From assembly GCA_028583685.1 (NCBI GenBank), contig JAMXIF010001193.1, forward strand, positions 26,769,311-26,833,310: DNA of 64,000 nucleotides, written 5' to 3'. The notes under the pieces were generated by a model. The model worked only from the letters and a program-made list of their open reading frames with translations, was not told where the DNA came from and made no database searches. Positions 11,476 to 21,960 of this stretch are shown piece after piece. The stretch is from Petaurus breviceps papuanus. Taxonomy: Eukaryota; Chordata; Mammalia; Diprotodontia; Petauridae. Numbering within the stretch: the first letter of the stretch is position 1; each line of letters begins with the position of its first letter. A program made the position numbers and the translations under genes.

Positions 11476-13269
11476 TCTTAAACTATGACTCTTCTGTTTT
11501 ATTGGATTGTTTAATTCATTCACCTTTAAAGTCATGAAAGCAAGGTTTATATTTTTCTCCATTTGTGTCACTAGTATGCCTTTTTTTTTTCTGGATTAGG
11601 ATTTTCTGTTTGTTTCTCTTCCTCTTCTAAGACAGTACTTTGTCCATACAATTATTTTTTCTTAATCCATTTTAAGGAAAACCTTATTTCCACAGGTTCT
11701 CTTTTTTCACTCTCAATTTAACCCTCCCATTTGTCACCCAATTTTCTAATTTTGGAGTTTTACATAACTTATGAATTTCTTTTCTTTAGTTATGGAATTC
11801 TTCCCCTCTTCCCCTTTTATTCCTCAGTTAAGTAGCTCACTAAATCCCCTCACTTCTCTTCCCCTTCATCTTCATTTGTTTGTTGGGTTTCTTTAAAAAA
11901 AACTGTACCTTTTTTCTAAGAAAAGATTTCTTTACCATGTTCTATTCATTAATTCCTTTCTCTTCCTGATTATTCTAAACTTTTATTCCTTGATTCTTGA
12001 TCTTTATATTTATTTATTCCCTTTTAGTTTCTTTGTGTTCCTCATGGAATTAAAGTCTCTAAAGCAGCAATTATGAATTTCCTCTTCTAAACAATTTCTG
12101 TGTGGGGCAACTAGGTGGCACAGTGAATAGAGCACCGACCCTGGAGTCAGGAGGACTTAATTTCAAATCCGACCTCAGACACTTAACACAAAAACTAGCC
12201 ATATGACCGTGTGCAACTCACTTAACCCCAATCGCCCTCCAAAAAGCAAAAACAAAACAAAACAAAAAACCCAATTTCTGTGTTACTGCCTTATAGATCT
12301 TGCCTCCCCCCACCTCTCTTTTTGCTCTTACACTTCACTCTTAGAATGATCAATTCATGTAAGAAGTAAGGAGGATATAACCATTGCCCCATGTTAGATA
12401 TTTTCCTATGTAATCCAGTTTCAATCCCTCCCCCCATTATAATTTTTCCCCATTTGCTGTGGAGTTTCTAATTTGGGTCTATGCCCTTCCACACTCTTAG
12501 ATGTCAGTTCCCCGAATTCCATTCTTCTGAGGCTGTTGTTCTTATGAAGATATTGTTCACAGAGGCACAACTTTCTCTCAGAGGAATGTCTCTCTGAGGA
12601 CCAAATTCCTATCGATTTTATTCATTTGTAATCTCCCTGTCTCTTATTACAAAATACTTTTCCCCCCATGAGAGTGTTCTACATTAGGACCTTCTTCCAC
12701 CACTGAGTTGAGATCTCTTTTCTTTCCCCTATTTCAGTCTCTTTTCTTGTATGCCCCTGTATACATTATCCTACAGACTCACTTCTTGCTGAGATAATAG
12801 AAATTATTTTGCCTTCATTTTTTACCATTGATACCACTGATTTGTACCACTGGTACATTACACCACCCCTACTATCTTCTATCTCACCTCTCCTTTTATG
12901 TTCTTCCTCCTCACAAAATATATTGACTCACTTTTGAGAGGGAGGGATGTGATATTTAGTCTATGTTATTTTATGTCTGTCCTCTGCTGTCCTTTCTATT
13001 TGTTTCTGTTCCACTTTCTTCTTTATTCTCTTATGTACAAAGAAATCTCTAAATATTCCTTCTATTCTTGTTTTTTTCATAGTTTTATCTTTCTAATTAT
13101 TTTACCCCTTTTAAATAGTCTCTAGAGATGGTGCAATTAATTTTTTATTTATATTGACCTTGGTAATTGTATTATTTACTTTCCTTTCTTCCTGTTGTTT
13201 CAAATATTGCAAGTCAAATAATATGTTTTTATTTTGCATGTAGAAATGTTTCAAATTCTCCTCTTATTG
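11476..13269 (-). mobile_element. Long non-coding spacer of the old L1 or a HAL1-like 3' region
   Basis: C/T-rich DNA lying between the old L1 ORF2 (to its left) and an ORF1 fragment (15476-15895). It has no ORF2 or ORF1 coding similarity that I can read. At its right end TGTAGAAATGTTTCAAA (13239-13255) resembles TGTAGGAATGTAAATAGTTCA (1480-1500), which in the HAL1 also sits just after the end of ORF1. I therefore infer it is the equivalent of the HAL1 3' region. Alternatives are a separate HAL1 abutting the L1, or unrelated DNA. Confidence 0.45.
12104..12271 (+). mobile_element. WSINE1-like SINE
   Basis: Has 'ggggcaactaggtggcacagtgaatagagcaccgaccctggagtcaggaggac' at the head, and 'cttaaccccaatcgccctcc' before an A-rich tail. 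It is flanked by the 12-bp direct repeat CAATTTCTGTGT (12092-12103 and 12272-12283), a LINE-style target duplication. It lies inside the spacer of the old L1. Confidence 0.93.
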
Positions 13270-15461
13270 CAAAACAGGAAAATGGTAAATGTTGAAGATG
13301 TGGGAAAATTGGAACATTAATGCATTGTTGGTGGAGTTGTGAATTGATCCATTCATTATGGAGAGCAAATTCAAAATATGTCCAAAGGGCTAAAAAATTG
13401 TGCATGCCTTTTGACCCAGCAATACCACTTCTAGGTCTATATCCCAAAAAGATAATAAAAATGGGAAAAGGGTCCATGTGTACAAAAAATATTTACAGCA
13501 GCTTTTTTTGTAGTGGCAAAGAATTGGAAATTGACGGGATATCCATCAATTGGGGAATGACTGAACAAGTTGTAGCATATGAATGTAATGGAATATTATT
13601 GCACTATAAGAAATGATGAGCAGGCAGATTTAGGAATGTAATAGTAATGGAATTTGAAGATCTTCCATGCCCTTTGCATTGGCAAGCAAACAGGTACTTA
13701 CCACATTGTTTCAAGTTCATGATTGTGTCAAGTATTAAGATCCAAAATTTGTGAATACCACAGTGGGATGAACTTGTTGATGTAACAGGAAGGGACAGAA
13801 CAGAGTGAAGCTAATACCATATATAAGGAAAAGCCCAAGCTGAGAGAGGCCAGAACTGCTGGGAGAGAGCAGCATGGAGGCTGAGCTGCTATTGCTAGAG
13901 AGAGAACTTTTTATGAGAGCTGCTCAGAATTTCTGAGAGCCAGCCAGAACTGTTGGGAATGAGAATTGCTGAGAGAGACAGAGAGCTGCTAGGATCCTGA
14001 GAACTTTGGAGAACTGCTGTGAATTGAGAACAGAATGGACAACAGAACTTGTAGAGGCATAATGGAGAACTGAGAACTGAGAAGAACTGAAAAGAGAAAT
14101 GAGAAGAACTGGAAGGAAGCATGGCTGTGGTGCTGGTACTTTGTCTGTCTGTTCTGATGTTACTTTGTCAGATTTGTCTGTTGATAGAGGACATTGTTGT
14201 TGTTACAGAAGCCCTGGGACCTTACTGCTGGTTCAGAAGCCCTGAAAGAGGATTTTCTTGTTGTATGTTTACAGAAATCCTGGAGGAAGGTCTTACTGAT
14301 ATTTTCAGAGGTCCTGGGACTTTACTGATGATTTGTGTTGATTCCTCAGACCTTGTTATTGGGTCTATGTTGATTTCACAGGCAGAAAGTGAATTGATGA
14401 GGATTCCAGCAATGTGAATGAGTGTTATTGTGGCTTTGTTAAGCTTTGTCTTCCCAGTTACAGAAACTATGAAGGACTTGAGGTGGACTAGACACTATGA
14501 GCTTCAATATGGAAGAGGAATCATGGAAGCTGAGAGCCTGCCTCGAGTTAGGATGAAGACCTCTCCTTGGGTATTTAATGCAAACTGAGAAGATCATGAT
14601 TCACTGTGGCCTAGGGGTGGAAAACTTTGACCTTTACATTTAGATGATTGAGGTAAGGACTTCTCCAATTAAAAAGAAAGAAGACTTTTTGATTGAAGAG
14701 ATTAAAACAATGTGACCTAGGGGTGAAGAACTTTGACCTTTGTACTTTGTGATTGAATTAAGGACTTACTAAATGATTGAGTTATTAAACAAATATACTT
14801 TGTTTAAAACTATGAGACCACTTTGGTGAAAACTATGTGGCCATTTTAGTGATAAGTTGTTATGCCATAGCATTATGAATACTGTTACTTTGATTTCTGT
14901 GAATGTTTTGTCTTAGTTTGTTACTAAATAGAGAGTTCACTATACTGTGTAATCATAACCTTGAAGCTGTTCACAACAGCAGTCCTCTGGAAAGCTGCTC
15001 ATGCTTGGCTTTAAAAGGAAAAACCTGAAAAGATTTATATGAACTGGTGCAGAGTGAAATGAGCAGAACCAGGAGAACATTGTACATAGTAACAGCTACA
15101 TGGTGCAATGACTGACCTTGACAGATTTAGCCCTTCTCAGCAATGCCAGGATCTAAGACAACTCCAAATGACTTATGATGGAAAATGCTATCCACATCCA
15201 AAGAAAGAACTCTGGAATCTTCCTTTTCTTTTGTGGTTTTACTTTGTTTCTTCTTTATCATGGTTACTCACATTAATTCTAACTCTTCTTTACATCATTA
15301 CTAATGTGAAAATACATTTAATATGAATATATAAGTAGAACCTATATCAGATTGCATAGCATCTTGGGGAGGGAGGAAGAAAGGGTGGGAGGGAAAAACA
15401 AAAAACTCAAAATCTTATGAAAGTAAATGTTAAAAACTAAAATAAATAAATAATTTAAAAG
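13270..15461 (+). mobile_element. 5'-truncated L1 LINE (3' end) carrying an LTR-like insert
   Basis: Starts inside the ORF2 C-terminus ('gttggtggagttgtgaattgatcc', 'gacccagcaataccacttctaggtctatatccc') and continues after the LTR-like insert with 'gatttatatgaactggtgcagagtg'. It then has a 3'UTR with 'cttggggagggaggaagaaagggtgggaggg' and an (AAAT)n tail ending at 15461. It is flanked by a diverged 14-bp direct repeat ending CTCTTATTG (13256-13269 and 15462-15475). It is younger than the element it entered. Confidence 0.9.
13637..15015 (+). mobile_element. LTR-like fossil element inside L1
   Basis: Begins TGTAATAGTAATGGAATTTGAAGATCTTCC, the same 5' terminus as the LTRs at 9733 and 21678 (minus). 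The L1 flanks read AGGAA on both sides (13632-13636 and 15016-15020), a possible 5-bp target duplication, although the 3' end does not show the canonical CA. Positions 13850-14110 hold degenerate repeats of GAGAACTG / GAGAGCTGCTG. Positions 14119-14180 match the LTR-like fragment at 3997-4440. It could be one long LTR or a short LTR joined to other sequence; I see no internal retroviral coding region. Confidence 0.6.
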
Positions 15462-15475
15462 TTATTCTCTTATTG

Positions 15476-15895
15476 AACAGTCATATGTTTCTTCATTTGT
15501 AATTTTCATCAGGATTGCAGGGTATGTTATTTTGGGTCACAGCTTCAGCTCCTTTGCACTTTTAGAATATATTATTCCATTCCCTCCTGTGATTTCTGGT
15601 GGGTTTCCTCTCCTTGATATTTGAAGGTCTTTTTTCCTTATCACTTGCATAATTTGTTTGTCATTGAAATTATTGAAATTAGCCACTATGTGTCTTGGAA
15701 TTTGTGCCATAGTGTTTGTTTTTGTTTTTAGACATTATCTATGAATTCTTTCAGTTGATGTTTTGTTTTCTGTATTTGTAAGTTTTAAGTAGTTTTCTTG
15801 CATTATGATATCAAATTATTTGATCTGCCAAGTTCTTCTGGGAGGCCTATGATACTTAAATTGTTTCTATACATCCAGTCTCTCATATTACAATG
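15476..15895 (-). mobile_element. Old L1/HAL1 ORF1 fragment (RRM and C-terminal domain)
   Basis: Minus-strand reading gives fragments RLDV-KQFKYHRPPRR (RRM region, strongly decayed), then TSTERIHR, IPRHIVANFNNFNDKQIMQVIRKK and LKL-PKITYPAILMKI. These align in order with ORF1 'IERIHR... PRHIIVKF... KEKILQAARKK... PRITYPAKLS'. Several stops are present. Its left side was separated from 11476-13269 by the L1 insertion; removing that insertion and one target repeat makes the two pieces contiguous. Confidence 0.75.
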
Positions 15896-15954
15896 AAAAC
15901 AGTTCAAATTAAAATGAACCTGTAGAGGACTTAGTATCCACTTCTTTTCACTTG

Positions 15955-16100
15955 TATACATTCATTACAGTCTCCTATTTGGGCTCCATACTTACAACCT
16001 TTCCATTCTCCAATCCATCTAGTCCAAAGACATAAGTCTGATTATGAAATCCCCCTGTTGAAAAATCTTCAATGGCTCTTGTTCACCTTAGGACAAAATG
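15955..16100 (+). repeat. L2/L3 (CR1-clade) LINE fragment
   Basis: 'ctccaatccatctagtccaaagacataagtctgattatgaaatccccctgttgaaaaatcttcaatggctcttgttcaccttaggacaaaatga' matches the usual late ORF block of L2/L3 LINEs (ctccaatccatcctcc...gtcactcccctgctcaaaa..tggctcc..aggataaaat). The following 16101-16454 is unrecognised. Confidence 0.7.
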
Positions 16101-17319
16101 AAATTTATTGTTCTGATTTCCTCTGAACAGAAAGCATTTTAGATCATGCATAACAATAGCTCATCTCTTGTCATTCTGAGAGGTTGCTGGATATTTGCTG
16201 GTGCTGGCATTAGCTTTGCTGGTGTGGGCCCCGTTCCTATTTTCCCAGGGTTTCTGGCTGACTTTTTGTGCAATTCTGTGGTAGAAGAAATAATTTACTA
16301 CAACTTCTCATTTGTTTTCTTGATGTCTTATGTGAATTTCTGATTTTTATCTGAGTTTTTGGATTTATTGGAGTTTTGTTTAAATATTGAAATTTATTAG
16401 ATTTTTATGTGAGAATTCTATGGTCTGCCTGTGTTAACATAGCTATCATGGCTGGAAGTTCCCACAATGAACCAATATCAATATTAAATATATATGCTTC
16501 AAGTAGCATAGCATTTACATTGATAAAAATTAATTAAATTACAAAAGAAATGAATAGTGATAAAATAATAGTAGATTTTAAAGTTCCTGTTTCAGAGTTT
16601 GACAAATATGACAAAGCTAACCAAAAGGGAAAATGCAGATTAGAATGAACTGTTGAAAAATTTTAGAGTTAAATGATTATAGCATTTTCTGAATGGGACC
16701 ATAAAGAATTTACATATTTCTCAGCATAATATGACACTGTTACAAAAATATACCAAATATTAAGACATAGGGAACATATATAATTATGATAATAATAAAT
16801 ATAAAATAATAATGTAAATAAGCATAAAATAAAATAATAAACGTACAAGAGCAAAAATACCAAACAAATCTTTTATGGATAATAAGACAGCAAAAATTAT
16901 CATCAATTTATGGACCACAAACAAAAACTAGAGTAAATGGAGACCATATTGAAACTGTAAATATATGTGGGACAAAAACAAGTGATAAAAACAATTAATA
17001 TGAAAGATAATGATAATGAGACAAATATGAAGAATTTTGAGATTCAGCTAAAGTTGTCCATAGAGAATTGTATTCATAAAAACCATCATGAATAGAATAT
17101 AAAAGATCAATGAACTAAATATGCATTTTGAAAACATTAGAAAAACAAAAAAAACCACTAAAGAAGAATTCTTTAAAATTAGAAAAATAATAAATAAATG
17201 GGAAACCAAACCTGACATACAAAAATCATTCTGATAAACAAAACTGAAAAGTATTTCTTTGAAAAAAAAACTTAAAAAATTGATAAACCTTTATCCAACC
17301 TGAATAAAAAGAAGAAAGT

Positions 17320-17484
17320 TGGGGCAGTTAGGTGGCACAATGAATACAGCATTGGCCCTGGAGTCAGGAGGACCTGAGTTCAAATCTGGCCTCAGACACT
17401 GGCTGTGTGACCTTGGGCAAGTCACTTAACCTCAATCGTCCTGCCTTCCCCCCTCCAAAAAGGCAAATAAATAAATAAGTACAT
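17320..17484 (+). mobile_element. WSINE1-like SINE
   Basis: 'ggggcagttaggtggcacaatgaatacagcattggccctggagtcaggaggacctgagttcaaatctggcctcagacac', then 'ctgtgtgaccttgggcaagtcacttaacctcaatcg', and an (AAAT)n tail. Direct repeats AGAAGAAAGT flank it (17310-17319 and 17485-17494). Confidence 0.95.
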
Positions 17485-17768
17485 AGAAGAAAGTGAAAAA
17501 TCAAATTAGCAAAATAAAAAATTAATAATATGGAAGATTACAAAACTGAAGAAATACAAAGAATTGGCAAGATCTATTAGTTGTTTGACAACAAAACAAA
17601 CAGCAAAAGAATAGAAGGTTGCTTTCAAAAATATAAAATACCCAAATTAACAAAAGACTATAGAGTTTAAATGATCCAATATAAAAAAAGGCAATGAACC
17701 ATCTGTAAAAGATTTTTTATTCTGATGAATTTAAAGAATTCTACAAAATTTTTAAGGAGCAATGAATA

Positions 17769-17947
17769 GGGCCGGCTGGGTGGTGCAGTAAGTGAAGCAC
17801 CAGCCCTGGAGTCAGGAGGACCTGGGTTCAGGTCTGGCCTCAGACACTTGGCACAAAACTGGCTGTGTGACCTTGGGCAGGTTGCTTGGCCCCAGTTGCC
17901 CTGCCTTCCCTCCTCCAAAGAGCAAAAAGAAAAATCTTAAAAAAAAA
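17769..17947 (+). mobile_element. WSINE1-like SINE, GC-rich variant
   Basis: 'ggccggctgggtggtgcagtaagtgaagcaccagccctggagtcaggaggacctgggttcaggtctggcc' with the full body and an A11 tail. It has a perfect 15-bp target duplication AAGGAGCAATGAATA (17754-17768 and 17948-17962). The perfect duplication and intact A-tail suggest a later insertion than the copy at 17320. Several A/T positions of the usual SINE are G/C here. Confidence 0.96.
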
Positions 17948-20130
17948 AAGGAGCAATGAATAATCTATACTACACAAATTATTATCAAAAATTGAAAAAT
18001 AAAGTACTTTGCAATCCTATTTTAATGAGACTTCTATTATGAGCTACCTAACACTTAAACTGAGGGAGAGGAGAAGAGAAGAATAAGAACTATAGAACAA
18101 GATGATTAATGAATATTAATTAAAAGTTTTTAATATACAATTCTAGCAAAAAGACTCCAGCAATTTATCAAAAAAAAAATTCTTGCATTGTGATCAAGTT
18201 GGATTTATATCAGAGATACAAAGATGGGTCAACGTTAGGAAAGCAATTGATATAATTATGTTGAATGAGAAAAATATTCAAAACTACTTGATTATCTTAA
18301 CAGATGCAGAAAAAAGTATGACAAAGTACAATTAATATTTAAAAAACATTTAAATTATAGGTATAGAGGAATTTTTAAAAATTATTTTAAAGTATCTAGA
18401 GGAAAAAGTAACATTACATGCAGTTAAGAAGTATTAGAAACTTTCCCAAGAAATACAGGAGAAAAGGAAGATTACTCCCTTTTCATATGAAATTTTAAAT
18501 AGTTCTAGAAATATTGGTAATAATTAATATTAATAATAATGATGACTAACAAGAGAAAGAAATTAAAAAATAAAGAGGCAAAGATGAGACAAAACTATAC
18601 TTGTTTGCTGATGACATGAAGTCTTACTCAAAAAATTCTAGGAAATCAGCAAAGAAACTAATCAAGATAACTTCAGTAAAGTTACAAGATGTAAAATAAA
18701 CAAAAACCAATAGCATTTCTAAATGATAAAAAGAAAATACTAAAGGCAATAATAGAAATAGAAATTTCATTCAAAATAAGTATAGATGGAGAAATATTCA
18801 ATGCTCATTTCAGAACCTTGCCTATATAATAAAAATGACAAAACCATCGAAGTCAGTTTATAGATTTAGTGCTATGCCATTGAACTATCAAAGGAATAAT
18901 TTTCAGAGCTAGATAAAATAATAATTTTAATTTGGAGAAATAGATCTAGAATACTAAGAGAAGTAATGAGAAAAGTTACAAATCAAGAGTGAATAGAACT
19001 TGAAGACTTAAAACTTTTTGTAAAGCAGAAATCATTAAAACCATTTGGTTCTGTTTAAAAATAGAAAAGTAGATTTGTGGAAGAGACCAGAGAAGGAAAA
19101 ATCAGAAATAATTTCACTCAGTAACCTAGTACTTGATAGGAATGAAAACATAAATAATTAGGAAGGAACTCTTTACCTATCTTATAAGCACTACTGAGAA
19201 AACAGAAAATCAGTTCTGGCAGAGATTTTTAGACTGACATATTATACCATATTCAACAACAATTTCAAAATGGATATGTGACCTAAATATTCAAGAAGAT
19301 ACCATAAAAATTAAAAGATAAACATATCATACATCTTTCAAAGCTATGATTAGGCGCTCAATTCTTAGCCAAACAAAGAATTGAGGCAATTACAAAAGGT
19401 GAAATATATAATTTTGATTACTTAAATTTGAAAAGTTTTTGCTGAAGCAAAACTAATATATCTAGGATAAGAAGGGAAATGGTTAACTTTGAAAAAAAAA
19501 CCTTTGTATCAAATATCTCTGATACACTTCTGATTTCCAAGATATATAGACAATTTACAGAAACACATAAGACCAAAAGACATTTTCCCAATAAATAAGT
19601 GTCAAACAATATGAACAAAGTACTCAAAGGAAGAACTGTGAACTATTCACAGCTGTAATGATACACCAAATCTCTAACAATAGAAGAAAAGCAAATCAAA
19701 ATAAATGTGAATTTCATTTCACATCTAGAACATCAACAAAGATAACAAAAGATGTGTATACTCATTGCTAGAGAGATTGTGGAAAGAAGGGTACTCTAAT
19801 GCATTGTTGGAGTTGTGATTTGGTATAGACCATCTGGAAAGCAATTTTGAATTAAGCAAATAGTGACTAAAAATTAATGCATTTTGACCAAGGATTCCAG
19901 GGAGGTCAATGACAAAAAGAAAGTCTCCATATACACCAAAATATTTATAGTTGTGTGTGCATGCACACATGTATGTGGATGTGTGTGTGTGTGAAGAAAT
20001 GAAAACGAAGTACATACTTGTGAATGTGAGAATGGCTAAAAAAATTGTGATACACAAATGTAATGGAATATTACTAAGCTATAAGAAACTATTGAATTGA
20101 TGAATACAGGTTACTATGTATAAGGTACTA

Positions 20131-21224
20131 TTTCTTTCATATTAGTAATCTAGTGCTAATTTAAATCTGTGTTCATAAGCCACTTCTCTCAGGACTGGGC
20201 TTCTTAGAGTATTAAGAGAAATAATTATTCTGGCTCTGATTTCCGTTGTTAATTTTTGATGTGATAAGGTATAGATACTGGAAGATATGGACATTACAAC
20301 TATGTTATGGGAAAAAATGTGATTTCTCTGATTATAGATGGAAGATGAGAATTTAGTTATACACTATAAGCTAAGGTAGAGTCATTTATAGGGAAGGTCC
20401 AGAGTCTGAGCTTAGATAAGAGGAGAGAGAGGGGAAAGGACCGATTTTAGAAGTCCATCAGCTAAGCTTAAAGCTAGAACTGACATGCTCCCTATACGTG
20501 CTATTGAGGAGTAAGTCTAGCTGAACAGGAATGAATCAGCCAAGCCACCCAGCAGATTGACTATTTTAGCTAAGACATCACACCCTGGGAGATGTAGGTC
20601 AAGCACAGTATGGATCATCTCAGCTTAGCTGTGGAAGCATCTGTTCAATAAAGAAACTGTTTTTATCGAGGAACTTTTGTGGACAGTTTTTAGGACAGAA
20701 AGAGGACACAGAAATTTATAGTCCCAGAGTTGTGAATTACCCTGAGCACCTGGGTTTTTTTCTCATTCATGTGTCTTACTCTGTCTTACAGATAACAATG
20801 CATTGATGGGAGAGTATGACATAGGTTTATGTGTATTTTGTGATGTATTTGTTTACTCTTGCATTTGCTTTAATTGCATATGTACCTCTGAAGTTATTCC
20901 TTATTTCTTTTGTCCTATTTTTAAGTAAATGGTTATGTTTAAGACCTAAAAGTGTCTTTATTGTGAATGACTCATTTGTGTACATAGAAACACATAGGTG
21001 GGAGGTCATGAGCTAAAATGGTAAGTACAGGGATTGTATTATCCTTCATCATGGTTATTTCTGGAACCCGGAGGAGGTTAAGAGCAACCATGTGTTGGTC
21101 CTTCTCTGAGAATCTAGATCTGCCAGTATGAGATTAGGATGGAGTGAGACTTCACTCACTCAAGTAAGCAGAGTCAGGAAAAGAATCTACACAATGACTA
21201 CAATGGTGTAAATGGAAAGAACAC
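20131..21224. other. Mostly unrecognised; possible LTR remnant at about 20290-20740
   Basis: Between about 20286 ('tgttatgggaaaaaatgtg') and 20740 the DNA has an LTR-like layout: a purine-rich left half, then 'ctgttcaataaagaaactgtttttatcg' (AATAAA at 20647-20652) followed by a U5-like stretch. No target duplication or paired LTR was found. The remainder to 21224 holds no gene or repeat that I can name. Confidence 0.35.
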
Positions 21225-21678
21225 TGTAGCCCCAATGCAATATTCACAGCACCAACAGTGACTATGAATATGCTGGCATAGTTCTCAATTGCAAAATAGA
21301 ATAGACTCTCCATATAAAAGACAGAAACAAAACATTTATTCAGATACCTGAGAGCCATATCCTCAAACCAGGAAACCAAATCCATCATAGCAACAAAGAA
21401 GTTAATACACCATAGCACAGCAGGGAGCCACACTATGCTTTAGCCTTCCCACAAACTCATAAGCCTAGCTGTCACAGCAGGGAGCAAACAAACACTCACA
21501 GACCTAGTTTCCTTCTTGGGTGTGCTATCTCCTCCCTCCAGCTCTAACTGCTCTGACTCCCAGCTTCCTGTGGCCTCTGTTCCACTCTTCAGCAAGCTTT
21601 TCCCACCACAGGCTCCATGTGATTACATTCATTCTATTAGGGGGTGTGGAAGATCTTCCAACTCCCATTACTATTACA
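21225..21678 (-). mobile_element. LTR of the same family as 9733-10341
   Basis: On the minus strand it begins TGTAATAGTAATGGGAGTTGGAAGATCTTCC at 21678 and ends AATATTGCATTGGGGCTACA at 21225. It shares both termini and the AATAAATG-TTTTGTTTCTGTC block with the LTR at 9733-10341. It is shorter (454 against 609 bp). The flanks (aacac on the left, ccaaa on the right) do not match, so either the target duplication is lost or an end is misplaced. Treated as a fossil. Confidence 0.72.
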
Positions 21679-21955
21679 CCAAAGCAATCAAAATTGAATA
21701 TTACAAAATTATAATAGCCACATTCTTCCCTACCAAAAGTGTTGTGAAGACAGCTTCCCTCATTCCTTTGCAAGGTGATGGTCCACAGATATGGATTTTT
21801 TTTTTAATGTTTTGATTCGTTTTTGCCAAATTGTCTTCCTTTTAAAAAATGTTTTGTCATTTAAAAAAAGTGGCTATCTGGGAAGGCTCAGGAAGTGGGA
21901 TATGGATGAAAATGTAGGTGAATGAAAAACAAAAGATATCCATAAAAATCTGTTA

Positions 21956-21960
21956 GGGAC
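21956..21960 (+). repeat. Target-site duplication GGGAC, left copy
   Basis: Identical to 22914-22918 and flanking an LTR with TG...CA ends. Confidence 0.65.

Larger units (their letters stand above)
7000..11700 (-). mobile_element. Old L1 LINE, 3' end and ORF2 (minus strand, with insertions)
   Basis: Reading the minus strand, the ORF2 C-terminus is at 7220-7340 (complement of 'gcacaatggtattccatta'). The RT palm lies at 8716-8919, with an open stretch KEVIELFLFVYDMMGYLKNPLESAKILIETVAS where the catalytic FADD has become FVYD (about 8797-8810). The fingers and connection region runs to about 10700 ('gctttagctgtatcccagaaactttgg' at 10583-10609 is the complement of the WDAAK-type block), and endonuclease-side sequence is weaker to about 11300-11700. 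Many stops show it is ancient. It is interrupted by an L2-like fragment (7655-7995) and a solo LTR (9733-10341). Confidence 0.88.
16455..20130 (+). mobile_element. Old L1 LINE, ORF2 to near the 3' end
   Basis: Starts in the endonuclease domain ('ccaatatcaatattaaatatatatgcttcaa', equivalent to the LINLYAPN block). It runs through the RT fingers (18140-18360) and an FADD motif in LFADDMKSY at 18604-18615. The ORF2 C-terminus follows ('aatgcattgttggagttgtgatttggtatagacc', 19799-19832; 'aatggaatattactaagctataagaaa', 20062-20088). It is AT-rich and full of stops. Two SINEs sit in it (17320-17484 and 17769-17947). The 3'UTR and tail are not visible. Confidence 0.88.

Noticed and set aside
20286-20740. 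A whole LTR
   Set aside because: AATAAA and U5-like sequence are present, but neither TG/CA ends nor a target duplication could be fixed, so it is only noted as a possible remnant.
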